Shown one piece after another: positions 45,621 to 55,770 of a stretch of DNA of 64,000 nucleotides. The DNA is from Tritonibacter aquimaris (GTDB lineage: Bacteria; Pseudomonadota; Alphaproteobacteria; Rhodobacterales; Rhodobacteraceae). Both the position numbers and the translations under genes were made by a program. The DNA is taken from contig NZ_WIXK01000005.1 of assembly GCF_009617595.1 (NCBI RefSeq), forward strand, positions 1 through 64,000, in the 5' to 3' direction. How positions within the stretch are numbered: position 1 is the first letter of the stretch; every line of letters starts with the position of its first letter. The notes beneath the pieces are model-generated. The model worked only from the letters and a program-made list of their open reading frames with translations. It was not told where the DNA came from and searched no databases.

Positions 45621-46885
45621 CCACCGCTAAAGACAGGTTGATCGCCGCATGCCGTGCGGCGTTCAAACCAAACCTGCCCAGGGCCATTGGAGTAGCTGTG
45701 TCAGGCGGCAGCGATTCCGTGGCATTGTTGCATGGCCTGTACTGGGCGCTGCAGGACCAGAACGTAGACATCCATGTGGCGACCGTGGATCACGGCTTGC
45801 GACCCGAAGCCGCAGCAGAGGCGCAATTCGTGGCGGATCTGTCGCTGCGGCTGGGGCTTTCTCACAAAACGCTTTGTTGGGATGAACCGCGCGGGGCGGG
45901 CAATCTGCAGGCACGGGCGCGTGCGGCGCGTTACGATCTGTTGTCGGCATGGGCCAACGAAAACCATATCGATGCGCTTGTGTTGGGTCACACTGCCGAT
46001 GATCAGGCCGAAACAGTTTTGATGCGCATGCGGCGCGAGGCTGGGGTAAACGGTCTGGCGGGCATTGCACCAAGACGCACTTTGGGTCGCCTTGATTTAC
46101 TGCGTCCGATGCTTGGGCTGCGCCGTGAAGATTTACGCGATGTGCTGCGCCAGGAAAATGTAAGCTGGGTGGATGACCCCAGCAATGAAGATGAGTGTTT
46201 TGAGCGCGTACGCACACGCAAGGCGCTGGCAACACTAGCTGATCTTGGCATTCCTGCAGACGCGTTTTCCCGTGTCGCCGAAAACCTATCCCAAGCGCGC
46301 AAGGCTTTGGATTGGTATAGCTTCTTGGCGGCTGACGATGTGATTTCAACGCGGGCAGGGGCTGTGGTGATCTCACAGCGAGAATTCCGGGTTCTGCCGC
46401 AAGAGATCGCCCATCGTCTAATTGCGCAATCGGTGCAATGGTTAACTGGCGACGGCTACGTGCCGCGACGGGGCGCTATGCAAGACGCAATCAAGGCGGT
46501 GCAACGTGGTGAAGGGTTCACATTTTCCGGCTGCCGAATTCTGTCGCGACGCGGCGTTTCATGGCTCTTTCGGGAATATAATGCGCTGGCGGATCTAACG
46601 GCCCGACCGGGGCAGGCGTGGGATGGGCGCTGGCTGATGCATGGCGGCGTGATCGCTGGCGATGAGACACAAAAATGCGAATTGAGACCTCTTTCTGCGG
46701 CGGGTTTACGATTCTGTCCGCAGTGGCGTGAACAGGACTGTCCCGGCGAAGTGCTGCAAACCACGCCCAGTTTGTGGCAAAATGATGAATTACTAGCGGC
46801 ACCCTGTGCCGGAATGGCAAATGGATGGGCTGTTAGCCTCATAAAGCCTGAAGAAGCTTTGTTCTCTTCGTTTTTAACGCATTGA
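45611..46885 (+). CDS. tilS: tRNA(Ile)-lysidine synthase TilS
   Basis: A 424-residue N-type ATP pyrophosphatase that modifies the CAT anticodon of tRNA-Ile to read AUA. The PP-loop is SGGSDS at residues 31-36. The catalytic core continues with [28 protein letters not shown] and [12 protein letters not shown]-like sequence (here [14 protein letters not shown]). A GTG start at 45611 overlaps cpoB by ten bases. This enzyme is directly relevant to reading the ATA codon in the putative ileS leader peptide. Confidence 0.95.
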   Translation: MPVTTAKDRLIAACRAAFKPNLPRAIGVAVSGGSDSVALLHGLYWALQDQNVDIHVATVDHGLRPEAAAEAQFVADLSLRLGLSHKTLCWDEPRGAGNLQARARAARYDLLSAWANENHIDALVLGHTADDQAETVLMRMRREAGVNGLAGIAPRRTLGRLDLLRPMLGLRREDLRDVLRQENVSWVDDPSNEDECFERVRTRKALATLADLGIPADAFSRVAENLSQARKALDWYSFLAADDVISTRAGAVVISQREFRVLPQEIAHRLIAQSVQWLTGDGYVPRRGAMQDAIKAVQRGEGFTFSGCRILSRRGVSWLFREYNALADLTARPGQAWDGRWLMHGGVIAGDETQKCELRPLSAAGLRFCPQWREQDCPGEVLQTTPSLWQNDELLAAPCAGMANGWAVSLIKPEEALFSSFLTH

Positions 46886-46964
46886 ACCTGCGCTCAGTAT
46901 CCCTATTTTAGGGTATAAAGCAGAGTCTGTGTTTCGGGCTTTGGAAATTTGGGAGATCTTTCCT

Positions 46965-48878
46965 TTGGGCAATGCAAGAAATATCGCCTTCTGGGTTGTT
47001 TTGTTCGTGCTGATTATGGCGCTGTTCAACCTGTTCAGTGGATCCGGCAGCACGCTACAAAACCGTGAACGCACCTATTCCGATTTTGTCGCGGCGGTCG
47101 ACAACGGCTCAATCGCAGCGGTTACGCTGGACGGAGAGCAGGTTCGTTTCACCACCTCGGATGGGCAGAATTTCGTCACGATTAAACCGGACGACGCAGA
47201 AGTTACAAAAATGCTGGTCGAAGCGGGCATTCCGATGCGCGCAGAAAAGCAGCAACAGTCTGGTTTCCAGTCTTTCCTCATCACGTTGCTGCCATTCCTG
47301 CTGCTGATCGGCGTCTGGGTGTTCTTCATGAACCGGATGCAAGGCGGCGGCAAAGGTGGTGCGATGGGTTTTGGCAAATCCAAAGCCAAGATGCTGACCG
47401 AAAAACACGGCCGGGTGACGTTTGATGATGTGGCTGGCATCGACGAAGCCAAGGAAGAGCTAGAAGAAATCGTTGAATTTTTGCGCAACCCGCAGAAGTT
47501 CTCGCGTCTTGGTGGCAAAATTCCAAAAGGCGCGTTGCTTGTTGGTCCTCCGGGCACTGGTAAAACTTTGCTCGCGCGCGCAATTGCGGGTGAAGCAGGG
47601 GTGCCGTTCTTCACCATCTCTGGTTCTGATTTTGTTGAAATGTTTGTTGGTGTCGGTGCAAGCCGTGTGCGCGACATGTTCGAACAGGCCAAGAAAAACG
47701 CGCCCTGCATTGTCTTCATCGATGAAATCGATGCGGTGGGTCGTCACCGTGGCGCCGGTTACGGCGGCGGCAACGATGAGCGCGAACAGACGCTGAACCA
47801 GCTTTTGGTTGAGATGGATGGTTTTGAAGCCAACGAAGGTGTGATCATTCTGGCGGCGACCAACCGTCGTGATGTTCTGGATCCGGCCTTGCTGCGTCCA
47901 GGCCGGTTTGACCGCAACGTGACCGTGGGCAACCCTGATATCAAAGGCCGCGAAAAGATCCTGGGCGTGCATGCACGTAAAACCCCGCTGGGGCCGGATG
48001 TGGACCTGCGTATCATTGCACGCGGTACCCCGGGCTTTTCGGGTGCGGATCTTGCGAACCTCGTGAATGAGGCGGCATTGATGGCAGCGCGTGTGGGTCG
48101 TCGTTTTGTGACCATGGAAGATTTCGAGAACGCGAAAGACAAGGTCATGATGGGGGCCGAGCGCCGCTCAATGGTGCTCACACCTGAGCAAAAGGAAATG
48201 ACTGCCTACCACGAGGCCGGTCATGCTCTTGTTGGGTTGAAATTGCCCAAATGTGACCCGGTTTATAAGGCGACAATCATTCCGCGCGGTGGTGCTTTGG
48301 GTATGGTGATGAGCCTGCCTGAAATGGACCGTCTGAACTGGCACAAGGACGAGTGTGAACAGAAACTCGCCATGACCATGGCCGGTAAAGCTGCGGAAAT
48401 TTTGAAATATGGTGAAGAACATGTTTCAAACGGCCCAGCCGGTGACATTCAGCAGGCCAGCCAATTGGCCCGTGCGATGGTGTTGCGCTGGGGTATGTCC
48501 GACAAGGTTGGCAATATCGATTATGCCGAAGCGCATGAAGGATATTCCGGCAATACGGGCGGCTTCTCGGTCTCTGCCAATACCAAGGAACTGATCGAGG
48601 ATGAGGTCAAACGCTTCATTCAAGAGGCTTATGAACAGGCTCGCGACATTGTTGAAAACAACAAAGAAGAGTTTGAGCGCCTCGCACAAGGCCTGTTGGA
48701 ATACGAAACCCTGACCGGGGAAGAAATCAAACGGGTGATGCGTGGTGAGCCGCCACACGCAAACGACGATGAAGACGATGGCGCGGATGAAGGCAGTGCC
48801 TCGGTTACCGCCATTCCCAAGGCCAAGCCCAAAAAGTCCTCACCGGATGGGGACATGGAGCCGGAGCCTTCCAGCTGA
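46965..48878 (+). CDS. ftsH: ATP-dependent zinc metalloprotease FtsH
   Basis: A 637-residue membrane-bound AAA+ protease that degrades unassembled membrane and regulatory proteins. Two N-terminal helices (about 6-24 and 103-125) flank a periplasmic loop; the P-loop GPPGTGKT is at 194-201, Walker [10 protein letters not shown] follows, SRH second region of homology [19 protein letters not shown] (in parts), and the zinc site HEAGH is at 416-420. A TTG start at 46965 is chosen because GGGAG precedes it and it yields the usual N-terminus [10 protein letters not shown]; the GTG at 46929 would add twelve untypical residues. A terminator follows. Confidence 0.95.
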   Translation: MGNARNIAFWVVLFVLIMALFNLFSGSGSTLQNRERTYSDFVAAVDNGSIAAVTLDGEQVRFTTSDGQNFVTIKPDDAEVTKMLVEAGIPMRAEKQQQSGFQSFLITLLPFLLLIGVWVFFMNRMQGGGKGGAMGFGKSKAKMLTEKHGRVTFDDVAGIDEAKEELEEIVEFLRNPQKFSRLGGKIPKGALLVGPPGTGKTLLARAIAGEAGVPFFTISGSDFVEMFVGVGASRVRDMFEQAKKNAPCIVFIDEIDAVGRHRGAGYGGGNDEREQTLNQLLVEMDGFEANEGVIILAATNRRDVLDPALLRPGRFDRNVTVGNPDIKGREKILGVHARKTPLGPDVDLRIIARGTPGFSGADLANLVNEAALMAARVGRRFVTMEDFENAKDKVMMGAERRSMVLTPEQKEMTAYHEAGHALVGLKLPKCDPVYKATIIPRGGALGMVMSLPEMDRLNWHKDECEQKLAMTMAGKAAEILKYGEEHVSNGPAGDIQQASQLARAMVLRWGMSDKVGNIDYAEAHEGYSGNTGGFSVSANTKELIEDEVKRFIQEAYEQARDIVENNKEEFERLAQGLLEYETLTGEEIKRVMRGEPPHANDDEDDGADEGSASVTAIPKAKPKKSSPDGDMEPEPSS

Positions 48879-48895
48879 ATTGCTGTTTAAATGAA

Positions 48896-48929
48896 AAACC
48901 CCGTCCAGGCCGTCGCTTGGGCGGGGTTT
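48896..48929 (+). terminator. Rho-independent terminator of the tol-ftsH region
   Basis: aaaccccg (48896-48903) pairs with cggggttt (48922-48929), with further G-T-containing pairs inside. The T-tract is short (three T), and the hairpin starts 17 bases after the ftsH stop. Confidence 0.7.
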
Positions 48930-49086
48930 GCTATTCTGGCCGCCCTCTTTGCTGGCGCAGTTCGGATCGCCGATCGATTATGGCAGCCTTACGCCAGAAC
49001 ACTCCTGTGATTTCAGCAAAAACAGAGGAACAATACCTCGGGGCTGATCACGGATTTAAATCGAAAAAACATTCGGGGATAAATTC

Positions 49087-50763
49087 ATGAGCCAGAAATC
49101 AGACATTGAAATTGCACGCGCTGCAGCGAAGAAACCCATTTTTGAAATCGGTGCCAAGCTTGGTATCGCCGCGCAAGACCTCATTCCGTATGGCCATGAT
49201 AAAGCAAAGGTCAGCCAGGCCGTTACGCAAGGCGTAAAAGATCGCCAAGATGGCAAGTTGATCCTGGTCACCGCTGTGAGCCCAACACCAGCAGGAGAGG
49301 GTAAGACCACCACCACCGTGGGGCTGGGGGACGGGCTCAACCGGATTGGCAAACAGGCGATGATCTGTATTCGCGAAGCCTCCCTTGGGCCGAATTTTGG
49401 CATGAAAGGCGGCGCGGCAGGTGGTGGCCATGCGCAGGTCGTGCCGATGGATGATATGAACCTGCATTTCACCGGTGATTTTCATGCCATTACGTCGGCC
49501 CATTCGTTGCTGTCGGCCATGATCGACAATCACATCTATTGGGGCAATGTGCTGGAGATTGACACGCGCCGGGTGGTGTGGCGCCGGGTGGTGGATATGA
49601 ATGATCGCGCGCTGCGCCAGATCACCGCCTCTTTGGGTGGGGTTTCCAACGGGTTCCCGCGCGAAACCGGCTTTGACATTACCGTGGCCTCTGAGGTGAT
49701 GGCGATCCTATGCCTTGCACGCGATCTCAGCGACCTCGAGGAGCGCCTGGGCAATATCATCGTGGCGTACCGTCGCGACAAAACCCCAATCTTTGCCCGG
49801 GATATCAAGGCGCAAGGCGCCATGACGGTGTTGCTCAAAGATGCGATGCAGCCCAACCTTGTGCAGACGCTGGAACATAACCCAGCTTTTGTTCACGGTG
49901 GCCCCTTTGCCAATATCGCCCATGGCTGCAACTCGGTGATTGCAACCAAGACCGCGTTGAAACTGGCGGACTATGTTGTGACAGAGGCGGGGTTTGGCGC
50001 GGATCTTGGTGCTGAGAAATTCATGAATATCAAATGCCGTAAGGCGGGGCTTAGCCCCTCTGCGGTGGTTGTTGTGGCCACAGTGCGCGCGCTCAAGATG
50101 AACGGCGGTGTGGCCAAGGATGATCTGGAGCAGGAAAACCTCGCGGCGCTGCAGGTGGGCTGTGCAAACCTTGGCCGCCATATCGAAAACGTCCAAAGCT
50201 TTGGCGTGCCGGTTGTGGTGGCAATCAACCATTTTGTCGCTGATACAGATGCCGAGGTGGAGCTTGTCCAATCCTATGCTCAGGGCCACGGGGTGGCAGC
50301 TGTTGTGTCGCGTCACTGGGCTGAAGGCGGGGCGGGGGCCGAAGATCTGGCCCATGCAGTTGTGGCAGCAGCGGATGCAGAAAGCGATCAGTTCGCGCCG
50401 CTTTATCCAAATGAAATGCCGCTTCATGAGAAGATCGAAACCGTCGCCAAACGTATCTATCGCGCAGATGAAGTGCAGATGGATGCGACGATCCGCAATC
50501 AGCTGAAGGAGTGGGAAGCCGCAGGGTATGGCGAGCTACCGGTCTGTATGGCCAAGACGCAGTATTCCTTCTCAACTGACCCAAGCCAGCGTGGCGCGCC
50601 TACTGGCCATAGCGTGCCGGTGCGGGAGGTGCGTCTGTCGGCGGGGGCCGGGTTTGTGGTTGCGATTTGTGGAGAGATCATGACGATGCCGGGTTTGCCG
50701 CGTGTACCAGCCGCAGAAACCATAGGCTTGAACGACAAAGGGGATATCGAAGGCTTGTTCTAA
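49087..50763 (+). CDS. fhs: Formate--tetrahydrofolate ligase
   Basis: A 558-residue cytosolic enzyme that makes 10-formyltetrahydrofolate from formate, ATP and tetrahydrofolate. The P-loop region is [19 protein letters not shown] (from about residue 67), followed by [19 protein letters not shown] and the [20 protein letters not shown] segment, both in parts typical of Fhs. Roseobacters use it with FolD in one-carbon metabolism, including oxidation of methyl groups from DMSP or methylamines. GGGGAT lies about eight bases before the ATG. A chorismate mutase and folD follow in the same direction. Confidence 0.97.
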   Translation: MSQKSDIEIARAAAKKPIFEIGAKLGIAAQDLIPYGHDKAKVSQAVTQGVKDRQDGKLILVTAVSPTPAGEGKTTTTVGLGDGLNRIGKQAMICIREASLGPNFGMKGGAAGGGHAQVVPMDDMNLHFTGDFHAITSAHSLLSAMIDNHIYWGNVLEIDTRRVVWRRVVDMNDRALRQITASLGGVSNGFPRETGFDITVASEVMAILCLARDLSDLEERLGNIIVAYRRDKTPIFARDIKAQGAMTVLLKDAMQPNLVQTLEHNPAFVHGGPFANIAHGCNSVIATKTALKLADYVVTEAGFGADLGAEKFMNIKCRKAGLSPSAVVVVATVRALKMNGGVAKDDLEQENLAALQVGCANLGRHIENVQSFGVPVVVAINHFVADTDAEVELVQSYAQGHGVAAVVSRHWAEGGAGAEDLAHAVVAAADAESDQFAPLYPNEMPLHEKIETVAKRIYRADEVQMDATIRNQLKEWEAAGYGELPVCMAKTQYSFSTDPSQRGAPTGHSVPVREVRLSAGAGFVVAICGEIMTMPGLPRVPAAETIGLNDKGDIEGLF

Positions 50764-50831
50764 GGCAAAATTTGCGTCATCTGCGAGCGTGGGAAAACTA
50801 TTTTTTCCCAGCGCCGCAGGAGAGAGAAACA

Positions 50832-51137
50832 ATGACAAAAACTGTTTTGCCCAAAGACTGTTCCAGCATGGCGGAACTGCGCGCACAGATTGATCGGCTT
50901 GATGTGGAGCTGGTTGAGCTTCTGAAAGAGCGCGCAGGCTATATAGACCGTGCTATTGATCTGAAGATCGAGAACGGCTGGCCTGCACGTATCCCAGAAC
51001 GAGTGGATGAGGTGATCGAGAACGTGGGCCGTGAGGCCGCTGAGCGCGATCTGGATCCTGAGATAGTAAAGGCCCTGTGGCGGCAACTGGTCGATTGGTC
51101 GATCCAGCGTGAAGCTCAGGTGATCCGCGAGAACTAA
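50832..51137 (+). CDS. Chorismate mutase (AroQ class)
   Basis: A 101-residue all-helical enzyme of the AroQ type. [31 protein letters not shown] (in parts) and [36 protein letters not shown] (in parts) carry the Arg, Lys and Glu/Gln positions of the family. It converts chorismate to prephenate for Phe/Tyr synthesis, or could be an isochorismate-pyruvate lyase, which shares the fold. The ATG at 50832 has AGGAGAGAG upstream. Its place between two folate genes is notable: folate and aromatic amino acids share chorismate as a precursor. Confidence 0.88.
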   Translation: MTKTVLPKDCSSMAELRAQIDRLDVELVELLKERAGYIDRAIDLKIENGWPARIPERVDEVIENVGREAAERDLDPEIVKALWRQLVDWSIQREAQVIREN

Positions 51138-51171
51138 AACAGGGCAATGTGCCTGCGGAAAGGACAAGAAA

Positions 51172-52074
51172 ATGGCAGCAACACTCATTGATGGCAAAGC
51201 CTTTGCGGCGAAGGTGCGTGGTCAGGTCGCTGAACATGTGGCGCGGTTGAAGGAAGAGCATGGCATTACGCCCGGTCTTGCGGTTGTTCTGGTCGGCGAA
51301 GATCCCGCAAGCCAGGTCTATGTGCGCTCCAAAGGCAAACAGACCGTCGAAGTGGGTATGAACTCCTTTGAGCACAAACTGTCTGCAGAGACATCCGAGG
51401 CGGATTTGCTGAACCTGATCGATCAGCTCAACTCTGATCCCAGTGTTCATGGTATTTTGGTGCAGCTGCCGCTGCCGGGGCATTTGAACGAAGATCTGGT
51501 GATCAATTCGATCGCACCAGAAAAGGATGTGGACGGTTTCCATATTTCTAACGTTGGGCTGTTGGGCACGGGGCAGAAATCCATGGTGCCTTGTACACCG
51601 CTTGGCTGCCTGATGATGCTGCGCGACCACCATGGCAGCCTGTCAGGCATGGATGCGGTTGTGATTGGCCGATCCAATATTGTTGGCAAACCTATGGCAC
51701 AGCTGCTGCTCGGCGATAGCTGCACCGTAACCATTGCGCATTCTCGCACCAAGGATCTGCCCGAAGTCGTGCGCCGCGCGGATATTGTTGTGGCGGCCGT
51801 TGGACGCCCTGAGATGGTTCCCGGCGACTGGATCAAAGAAGGCGCGACCGTGATCGACGTGGGCATCAACCGTATCGATGCGCCCGAAAAAGGCGAAGGC
51901 AAAACCCGCCTTGTAGGTGACGTTCATTTTGAAAGCGCAGCCGCACGTGCGGGTGCTATCACCCCGGTGCCGGGTGGTGTTGGGCCGATGACCATTGCAT
52001 GCCTGTTGGCCAACACGGTCACGGCCTGCTGCCGGGCCAATAATCTGGCAGAGCCCGAAGGGCTCACAGCTTAA
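51172..52074 (+). CDS. folD: Bifunctional methylenetetrahydrofolate dehydrogenase / methenyltetrahydrofolate cyclohydrolase
   Basis: A 300-residue NADP-dependent enzyme that interconverts methylene-, methenyl- and 10-formyltetrahydrofolate. The active-site Y50 and K54 lie in [11 protein letters not shown], the second signature [15 protein letters not shown] begins the dinucleotide fold, and [18 protein letters not shown] is the C-terminal signature. The gene lies 34 bases after chorismate mutase, with GAAAGGA before the ATG, and is followed by a terminator. Confidence 0.97.
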   Translation: MAATLIDGKAFAAKVRGQVAEHVARLKEEHGITPGLAVVLVGEDPASQVYVRSKGKQTVEVGMNSFEHKLSAETSEADLLNLIDQLNSDPSVHGILVQLPLPGHLNEDLVINSIAPEKDVDGFHISNVGLLGTGQKSMVPCTPLGCLMMLRDHHGSLSGMDAVVIGRSNIVGKPMAQLLLGDSCTVTIAHSRTKDLPEVVRRADIVVAAVGRPEMVPGDWIKEGATVIDVGINRIDAPEKGEGKTRLVGDVHFESAAARAGAITPVPGGVGPMTIACLLANTVTACCRANNLAEPEGLTA

Positions 52075-52082
52075 ACGCTTCA

Positions 52083-52111
52083 AAAGCGGGTCCTGCGGGG
52101 CTCGCTTTTTT
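52083..52111 (+). terminator. Rho-independent terminator of the fhs-folD operon
   Basis: aaagcgggtcc (52083-52093) pairs with gggctcgcttt (52098-52108), counting two G-T wobbles, with a tgcg loop and six T ending at 52111. It may also act weakly on the converging minus-strand operon. Confidence 0.85.
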
Positions 52112-52238
52112 CATGAGTGAGGCTCATCTGAGCCGCTTCTGTGACCCGGGTTGCAAGCGCGTTTAGAGCTGCGGCGCAAAACATCTGCATAGGTCTCTCC
52201 ATTCAATGGAGCGAACAACATAGCAGACGTAGCTCGCG
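52112..52238. other. Intergenic region between convergent operons
   Basis: No gene seen. It contains the symmetrical ctccatt-c-aatggag (52197-52211), a 7-1-7 palindrome of unknown use, between the folD terminator and the AAA+ ATPase stop codon. Confidence 0.4.
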
Positions 52239-53546
52239 CTATTTAACAATCGTCTCATCTTTGACAAACATGTTTGCCCAGGCGCGATCAATCAGATCAG
52301 GGGTCATCTGGTAGGGGATGCCTTCAAAGTCACAAATCGCGATCATCTGATCGATCAGGAACACCGGCTGATAGTTGGCGTAGATGTTGTCAATCGTCGG
52401 GTATTTGTTGCGCAGCAGATGAACCAACGCGGCCTCATCCAGCGGCATGCCTTTCTTGCGGGCGACCAGCGCAAAGATCTTCAGGAAGTTTTCCTGATTG
52501 GGCCCATCGATTTTGATCTTAAAGAAGATCCGGCGCAGCGCGGCTTGGTCAAAGATTTCATTCGGGTGGAAGTTGGTGGAGAAAATCACCAGCGTGTCAA
52601 ACGGCACTTCAAACTTTTCACCTGATTGCAGCGCCAGAATATCGCGGCTCTCTTCCAGGGGAACAATCCAACGGTTGACCAGCGCCTGTGGTGGTTCGGC
52701 CTGACGGCCAAGGTCGTCGACGATAAAGATCCCACCGGTCGATTTGAGCTGCAGCGGCGCCTGATAGGTGCGTGCTGTGGGGTTATACACCAGATCAAGC
52801 ATATCCAGCGACAGCTCACCACCGGTGACCACTGTGGGGCGCTCACATTTCACATAACGGGTGTCAAAACGTTTGATGCGGCGCAGCTGGGTTGGATCAT
52901 CGGCTTCTTCTTCAATCGCGTTGTGTACGATCGGGTCGTAAACCGTGATAACCTGCCCGGCATATTCAATTGCGCGGGGCACATAGACATGATCACCAAG
53001 CGCGTCGCGGATGCCGTTTGAAATCGATGATTTACCATTGCCGGGTGGGCCATACATCAGGATCGAACGGCCAGCGCTGACCGCGGGGCCAAGCTGGTCC
53101 AGCAACATGTCAGGCAGGACCAGATGTCCCATGGCCGAGGTCAGCTGTTGTCGCGTCACAAGGATATTGCGGATCGACTGGCGTTCAACCTGTTCGCGGT
53201 ACACATCCAGCGGCACTGGCATTGCACCAAAATATTCGGACTGGCTGAGCGCGTCCAATGCGCGCGCTTTGCCTGCGTCGGTTAATTGATAGCCCATCTC
53301 ATTGCCGTTGTTGGCGTTGAGCGTCCCGGTGGCTTCTAAAAGCTTTTGCTCACGCGCCATATCCACCAGCTCTTGGGTGACAGAGCTTGGCAGGCAGATT
53401 GCAGCGGCTATTTCGGAAACGAGGTCCGCGTTTTTGCGAAACATTGTCTTAAGCAGGATGTCCCGCATCATAACGATGGGCAGCTGCATCTGCTCCAGCC
53501 CTTTGGGGGCAGGAGGAGCCACAACGGGAGTTGCCTGCATATTCAT
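52239..53546 (-). CDS. AAA+ ATPase with N-terminal winged-helix-like region, Tad-locus associated
   Basis: A 435-residue protein. The N-terminal part (about 20-110) looks like a small helical domain with VSEIAAAICLPSSVTQELVDMA, in parts, as in a winged helix. A linker leads to a P-loop NTPase: GPPGNGKS (166-173), Walker B GGIFIVDD (271-278), sensor 1 STNFHP (323-328) and a helical tail. The ATG at 53546 is chosen over an upstream in-frame start because the upper part overlaps the prepilin peptidase gene. The role is unknown; its place at the end of the Tad locus suggests a regulatory or assembly function in pilus biogenesis. Confidence 0.8.
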   Translation of the reverse strand: MNMQATPVVAPPAPKGLEQMQLPIVMMRDILLKTMFRKNADLVSEIAAAICLPSSVTQELVDMAREQKLLEATGTLNANNGNEMGYQLTDAGKARALDALSQSEYFGAMPVPLDVYREQVERQSIRNILVTRQQLTSAMGHLVLPDMLLDQLGPAVSAGRSILMYGPPGNGKSSISNGIRDALGDHVYVPRAIEYAGQVITVYDPIVHNAIEEEADDPTQLRRIKRFDTRYVKCERPTVVTGGELSLDMLDLVYNPTARTYQAPLQLKSTGGIFIVDDLGRQAEPPQALVNRWIVPLEESRDILALQSGEKFEVPFDTLVIFSTNFHPNEIFDQAALRRIFFKIKIDGPNQENFLKIFALVARKKGMPLDEAALVHLLRNKYPTIDNIYANYQPVFLIDQMIAICDFEGIPYQMTPDLIDRAWANMFVKDETIVK

Positions 53547-53683
53547 TGCGCGTACCTGTCTGTTGTCTCGATTGGCGGGTTTCGCCATAGGCAACAGATT
53601 ATTCAGGACTGTGGCAACACCACGGCACCTTTGGCGCAATATCGCGCCCAACGCTGAAAATGCTCGGGAAAAACCCTGCTGGG

Positions 53684-54208
53684 TTATTGCCCGTTGAACG
53701 CCGCAAGTATGAGATAAATCGCCAGGGTGCCACCAAGGCATAACCCCATTGGGAATTTTGAACCGACCGACCAGCTTTTCCAATCCGGGGCCAATTGGCG
53801 CAAGGACGTGTATTTGGCCAAACGATGCGTCGCAAACCCTGCAAGCAGGTTGACCGCAAACAAAACAGCGATCAGTCGCAGATCTGCAAAGGCAACAAAG
53901 GGCGCCGCCGCTCCGGCAAATTTTGCATCACCTGCGCCCACCGCGCCGCCTGCGTAAAACAGAAATCCAATCGCCACACCGATAGGCAGATGTAGCAGAT
54001 GCCAGCCGTACTCAGCCCAGCTTGGCATCGCGATCAGACCAATGATCACATAGGTCGCAGCCAGCAGATCAACGCACCAATTGGGAATGCGCATGCCGCG
54101 CAGATCCGAATGTGCCACGATCACACAGATTGGCACCACGAAGGGCAAAAACCACCAAGCGCTGGACGCAGGCAGCTGCACGTTCATGACCAGATCCATG
54201 AAACCCAT
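53684..54208 (-). CDS. cpaA: Prepilin peptidase, TadV/CpaA type
   Basis: A 174-residue polytopic A24-family aspartic protease with about five helices. The catalytic residues are D35 (AHSDLRGMRIPN) and D94 in GAGDAK (GxGD motif at 91-94). It cleaves Flp prepilins; the N-methylation domain of PilD-type enzymes is absent, as usual for TadV. It follows directly after the tadD stop, and its own stop lies about 140 bases before the AAA+ gene start. Confidence 0.92.
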   Translation of the reverse strand: MGFMDLVMNVQLPASSAWWFLPFVVPICVIVAHSDLRGMRIPNWCVDLLAATYVIIGLIAMPSWAEYGWHLLHLPIGVAIGFLFYAGGAVGAGDAKFAGAAAPFVAFADLRLIAVLFAVNLLAGFATHRLAKYTSLRQLAPDWKSWSVGSKFPMGLCLGGTLAIYLILAAFNGQ

Positions 54209-55051
54209 CTAGGCACCCTCAAGCGTTTCAAGTGCGCGTGCGGCTTCTTCGAAATGCTGCGGGTGGGTGGCAACCGCATCACGCAGCAAGCCCTTACCGG
54301 TCTCAATGTCACCCTGTTTCACCGCTGCAAGCCCAAGCGTGTTGAGCAAAAGCGCACGTTCTTCCTGGCTCATTGGTACATTTGGTAGATTGTAGTTGCG
54401 TTGGGCACCGCGGGACAGGACCAGATTGTTTTTGGCGGTAAACAAAGAACTGTCCTGGCGCAGTGCATCAGTAAAGAGCTTTTCCGCCTGTTTGAAATCA
54501 CCGCGGGTCAGGTTCGAATACCCCCAGTTGTTCAACACACGTGCAGGACGCGTGGTCAGGCCCACGGCCGTTTCATAAAAACTGTCGGCACGCTTCCAGT
54601 CTTTTTGGGAATCCGCAACCAGAGCTTCGAGGCGATAGCGCTGATAGGTCTCTACAGTTGGCGGCACAGAATCCAATGTGATTTTGGCTGCGTCCCATTT
54701 GTTTGTGCGAATCTGAGCATCTGCAAGCTGGAGCCGATCACCATCATTGGCCCCCGGCATTTCCAACACACGCTGCCAGGCAGATGCGGCTTCGTTATTG
54801 CGCTTGGCGCGGATCAGCGACTGCGCCAGCCCACGTTGCAGGTCGATGCGATCCGGCGCACCTTTGCTGGCGCGCGCAAAATAGGTCACGGCTTCATTGG
54901 GATCTGCGACGGTGAGATAGACTTCGTTGAGATTGTTCTCATCAACGACATTCAGATCTTCCAAGGTTTCATCGACATTCACCCGATCGGTGCAGGCCGA
55001 TAGACCAACTGCTGCAATCAGCCAGGCCGATAGCACAAGATGCTGGCGCAT
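54209..55051 (-). CDS. tadD: TPR lipoprotein TadD
   Basis: A 280-residue lipoprotein. The ATG at 55051 has GAGGA seven bases upstream; an in-frame ATG at 55078 overlaps the preceding gene and lacks a site. The lipobox is LSAC at the end of the signal. Several TPR units span about 50-275, for example AVTYFARASKGAPDRIDLQRGLAQSL and AAVKQGDIETGKGLL, in parts. TadD is an outer-membrane-associated assembly factor of the Tad machine, probably a pilotin for the secretin. cpaA follows after zero bases. Confidence 0.88.
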   Translation of the reverse strand: MRQHLVLSAWLIAAVGLSACTDRVNVDETLEDLNVVDENNLNEVYLTVADPNEAVTYFARASKGAPDRIDLQRGLAQSLIRAKRNNEAASAWQRVLEMPGANDGDRLQLADAQIRTNKWDAAKITLDSVPPTVETYQRYRLEALVADSQKDWKRADSFYETAVGLTTRPARVLNNWGYSNLTRGDFKQAEKLFTDALRQDSSLFTAKNNLVLSRGAQRNYNLPNVPMSQEERALLLNTLGLAAVKQGDIETGKGLLRDAVATHPQHFEEAARALETLEGA

Positions 55052-55074
55052 GTGGCGTCCTCTACTGCTCTGGA

Positions 55075-55635
55075 TCATGGTGTTTTGCGTAACAAGTAGC
55101 TGCCACCGCCACGCTGCACCAATTTGTAAGGTTGTTGTTCTTCGGGCTCATTATGCTGGTCTGCATCAAGTTTTGCGAGTGCCTTGCGTAGATTTTCCCG
55201 GATCGCGTCACTTTCGCCATTATCAAGCGCCACGGCACGGCGCAAATACTGCGCTGCTTCGGCAGTTTTTTGCCGCTCAAGCAGGATAACGCCAAGGTTG
55301 TTCAGGCTTTCGGGCCAGTTTGGCTCCTGTTCGACCGAAAGGCGCAGCAGCTCCTCGGCCTGTCCCAGACGGCCGAGACCCAGATTGGCACTGCCAAGGC
55401 TTGATAGGATTTCGGCTGACAGGCCTTCATCGACGGCAGCGCGGGTGAAGCTTTCGTAGGCAAGCTGGTATTGGCCCGCAGCCATCAAACGGTGGCCCGC
55501 TGCCAAAGGGTCGGCGGCCTCTTTCCTGAAATCGATTCCGGGTGCCCAGGGGCTGTCGGTGTGCTCATCAAACCCGGATGCGCCGCATCCAGTGAGCCCC
55601 AGTGTTATAGCGATGAAAAGAGGGCGAAAAATCAT
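55075..55635 (-). CDS. TPR lipoprotein, Tad-locus associated
   Basis: A 186-residue lipoprotein with lipobox LTGC near residue 17 and three or so TPR units (about 45-145: HRLMAAGQYQLAYESFTRAAV, LGRLGQAEELLRLSV, SLNNLGVILLERQKTAEAAQYL, in parts). The C-terminus is polar. It resembles TadD and may be a second assembly lipoprotein. The promoter should lie in 55636-55715, after the tadC terminator, so this operon seems separate from tadABC. Confidence 0.82.
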   Translation of the reverse strand: MIFRPLFIAITLGLTGCGASGFDEHTDSPWAPGIDFRKEAADPLAAGHRLMAAGQYQLAYESFTRAAVDEGLSAEILSSLGSANLGLGRLGQAEELLRLSVEQEPNWPESLNNLGVILLERQKTAEAAQYLRRAVALDNGESDAIRENLRKALAKLDADQHNEPEEQQPYKLVQRGGGSYLLRKTP

Positions 55636-55715
55636 TGGGCCTGCGCGATAAAAGTGCTTTGGCCGCAGTATTACCCAAAACCGGCAAGGAAGAAGAGAGG
55701 TTTTCTAATCAAATG

Positions 55716-55744
55716 CAAAAAACCGCCTGTAGGAAACAGGCGGT
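55716..55744 (-). terminator. Rho-independent terminator of the cpaE-tadABC operon
   Basis: accgcctgt (55722-55730) pairs with acaggcggt (55736-55744), with a five-base loop. On the minus strand the stem runs into six T (complement of 55717-55722). It follows tadC by 27 bases. Confidence 0.9.
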
Positions 55745-55770
55745 GATTTTGATGCGCTGTAATGGCTGGT

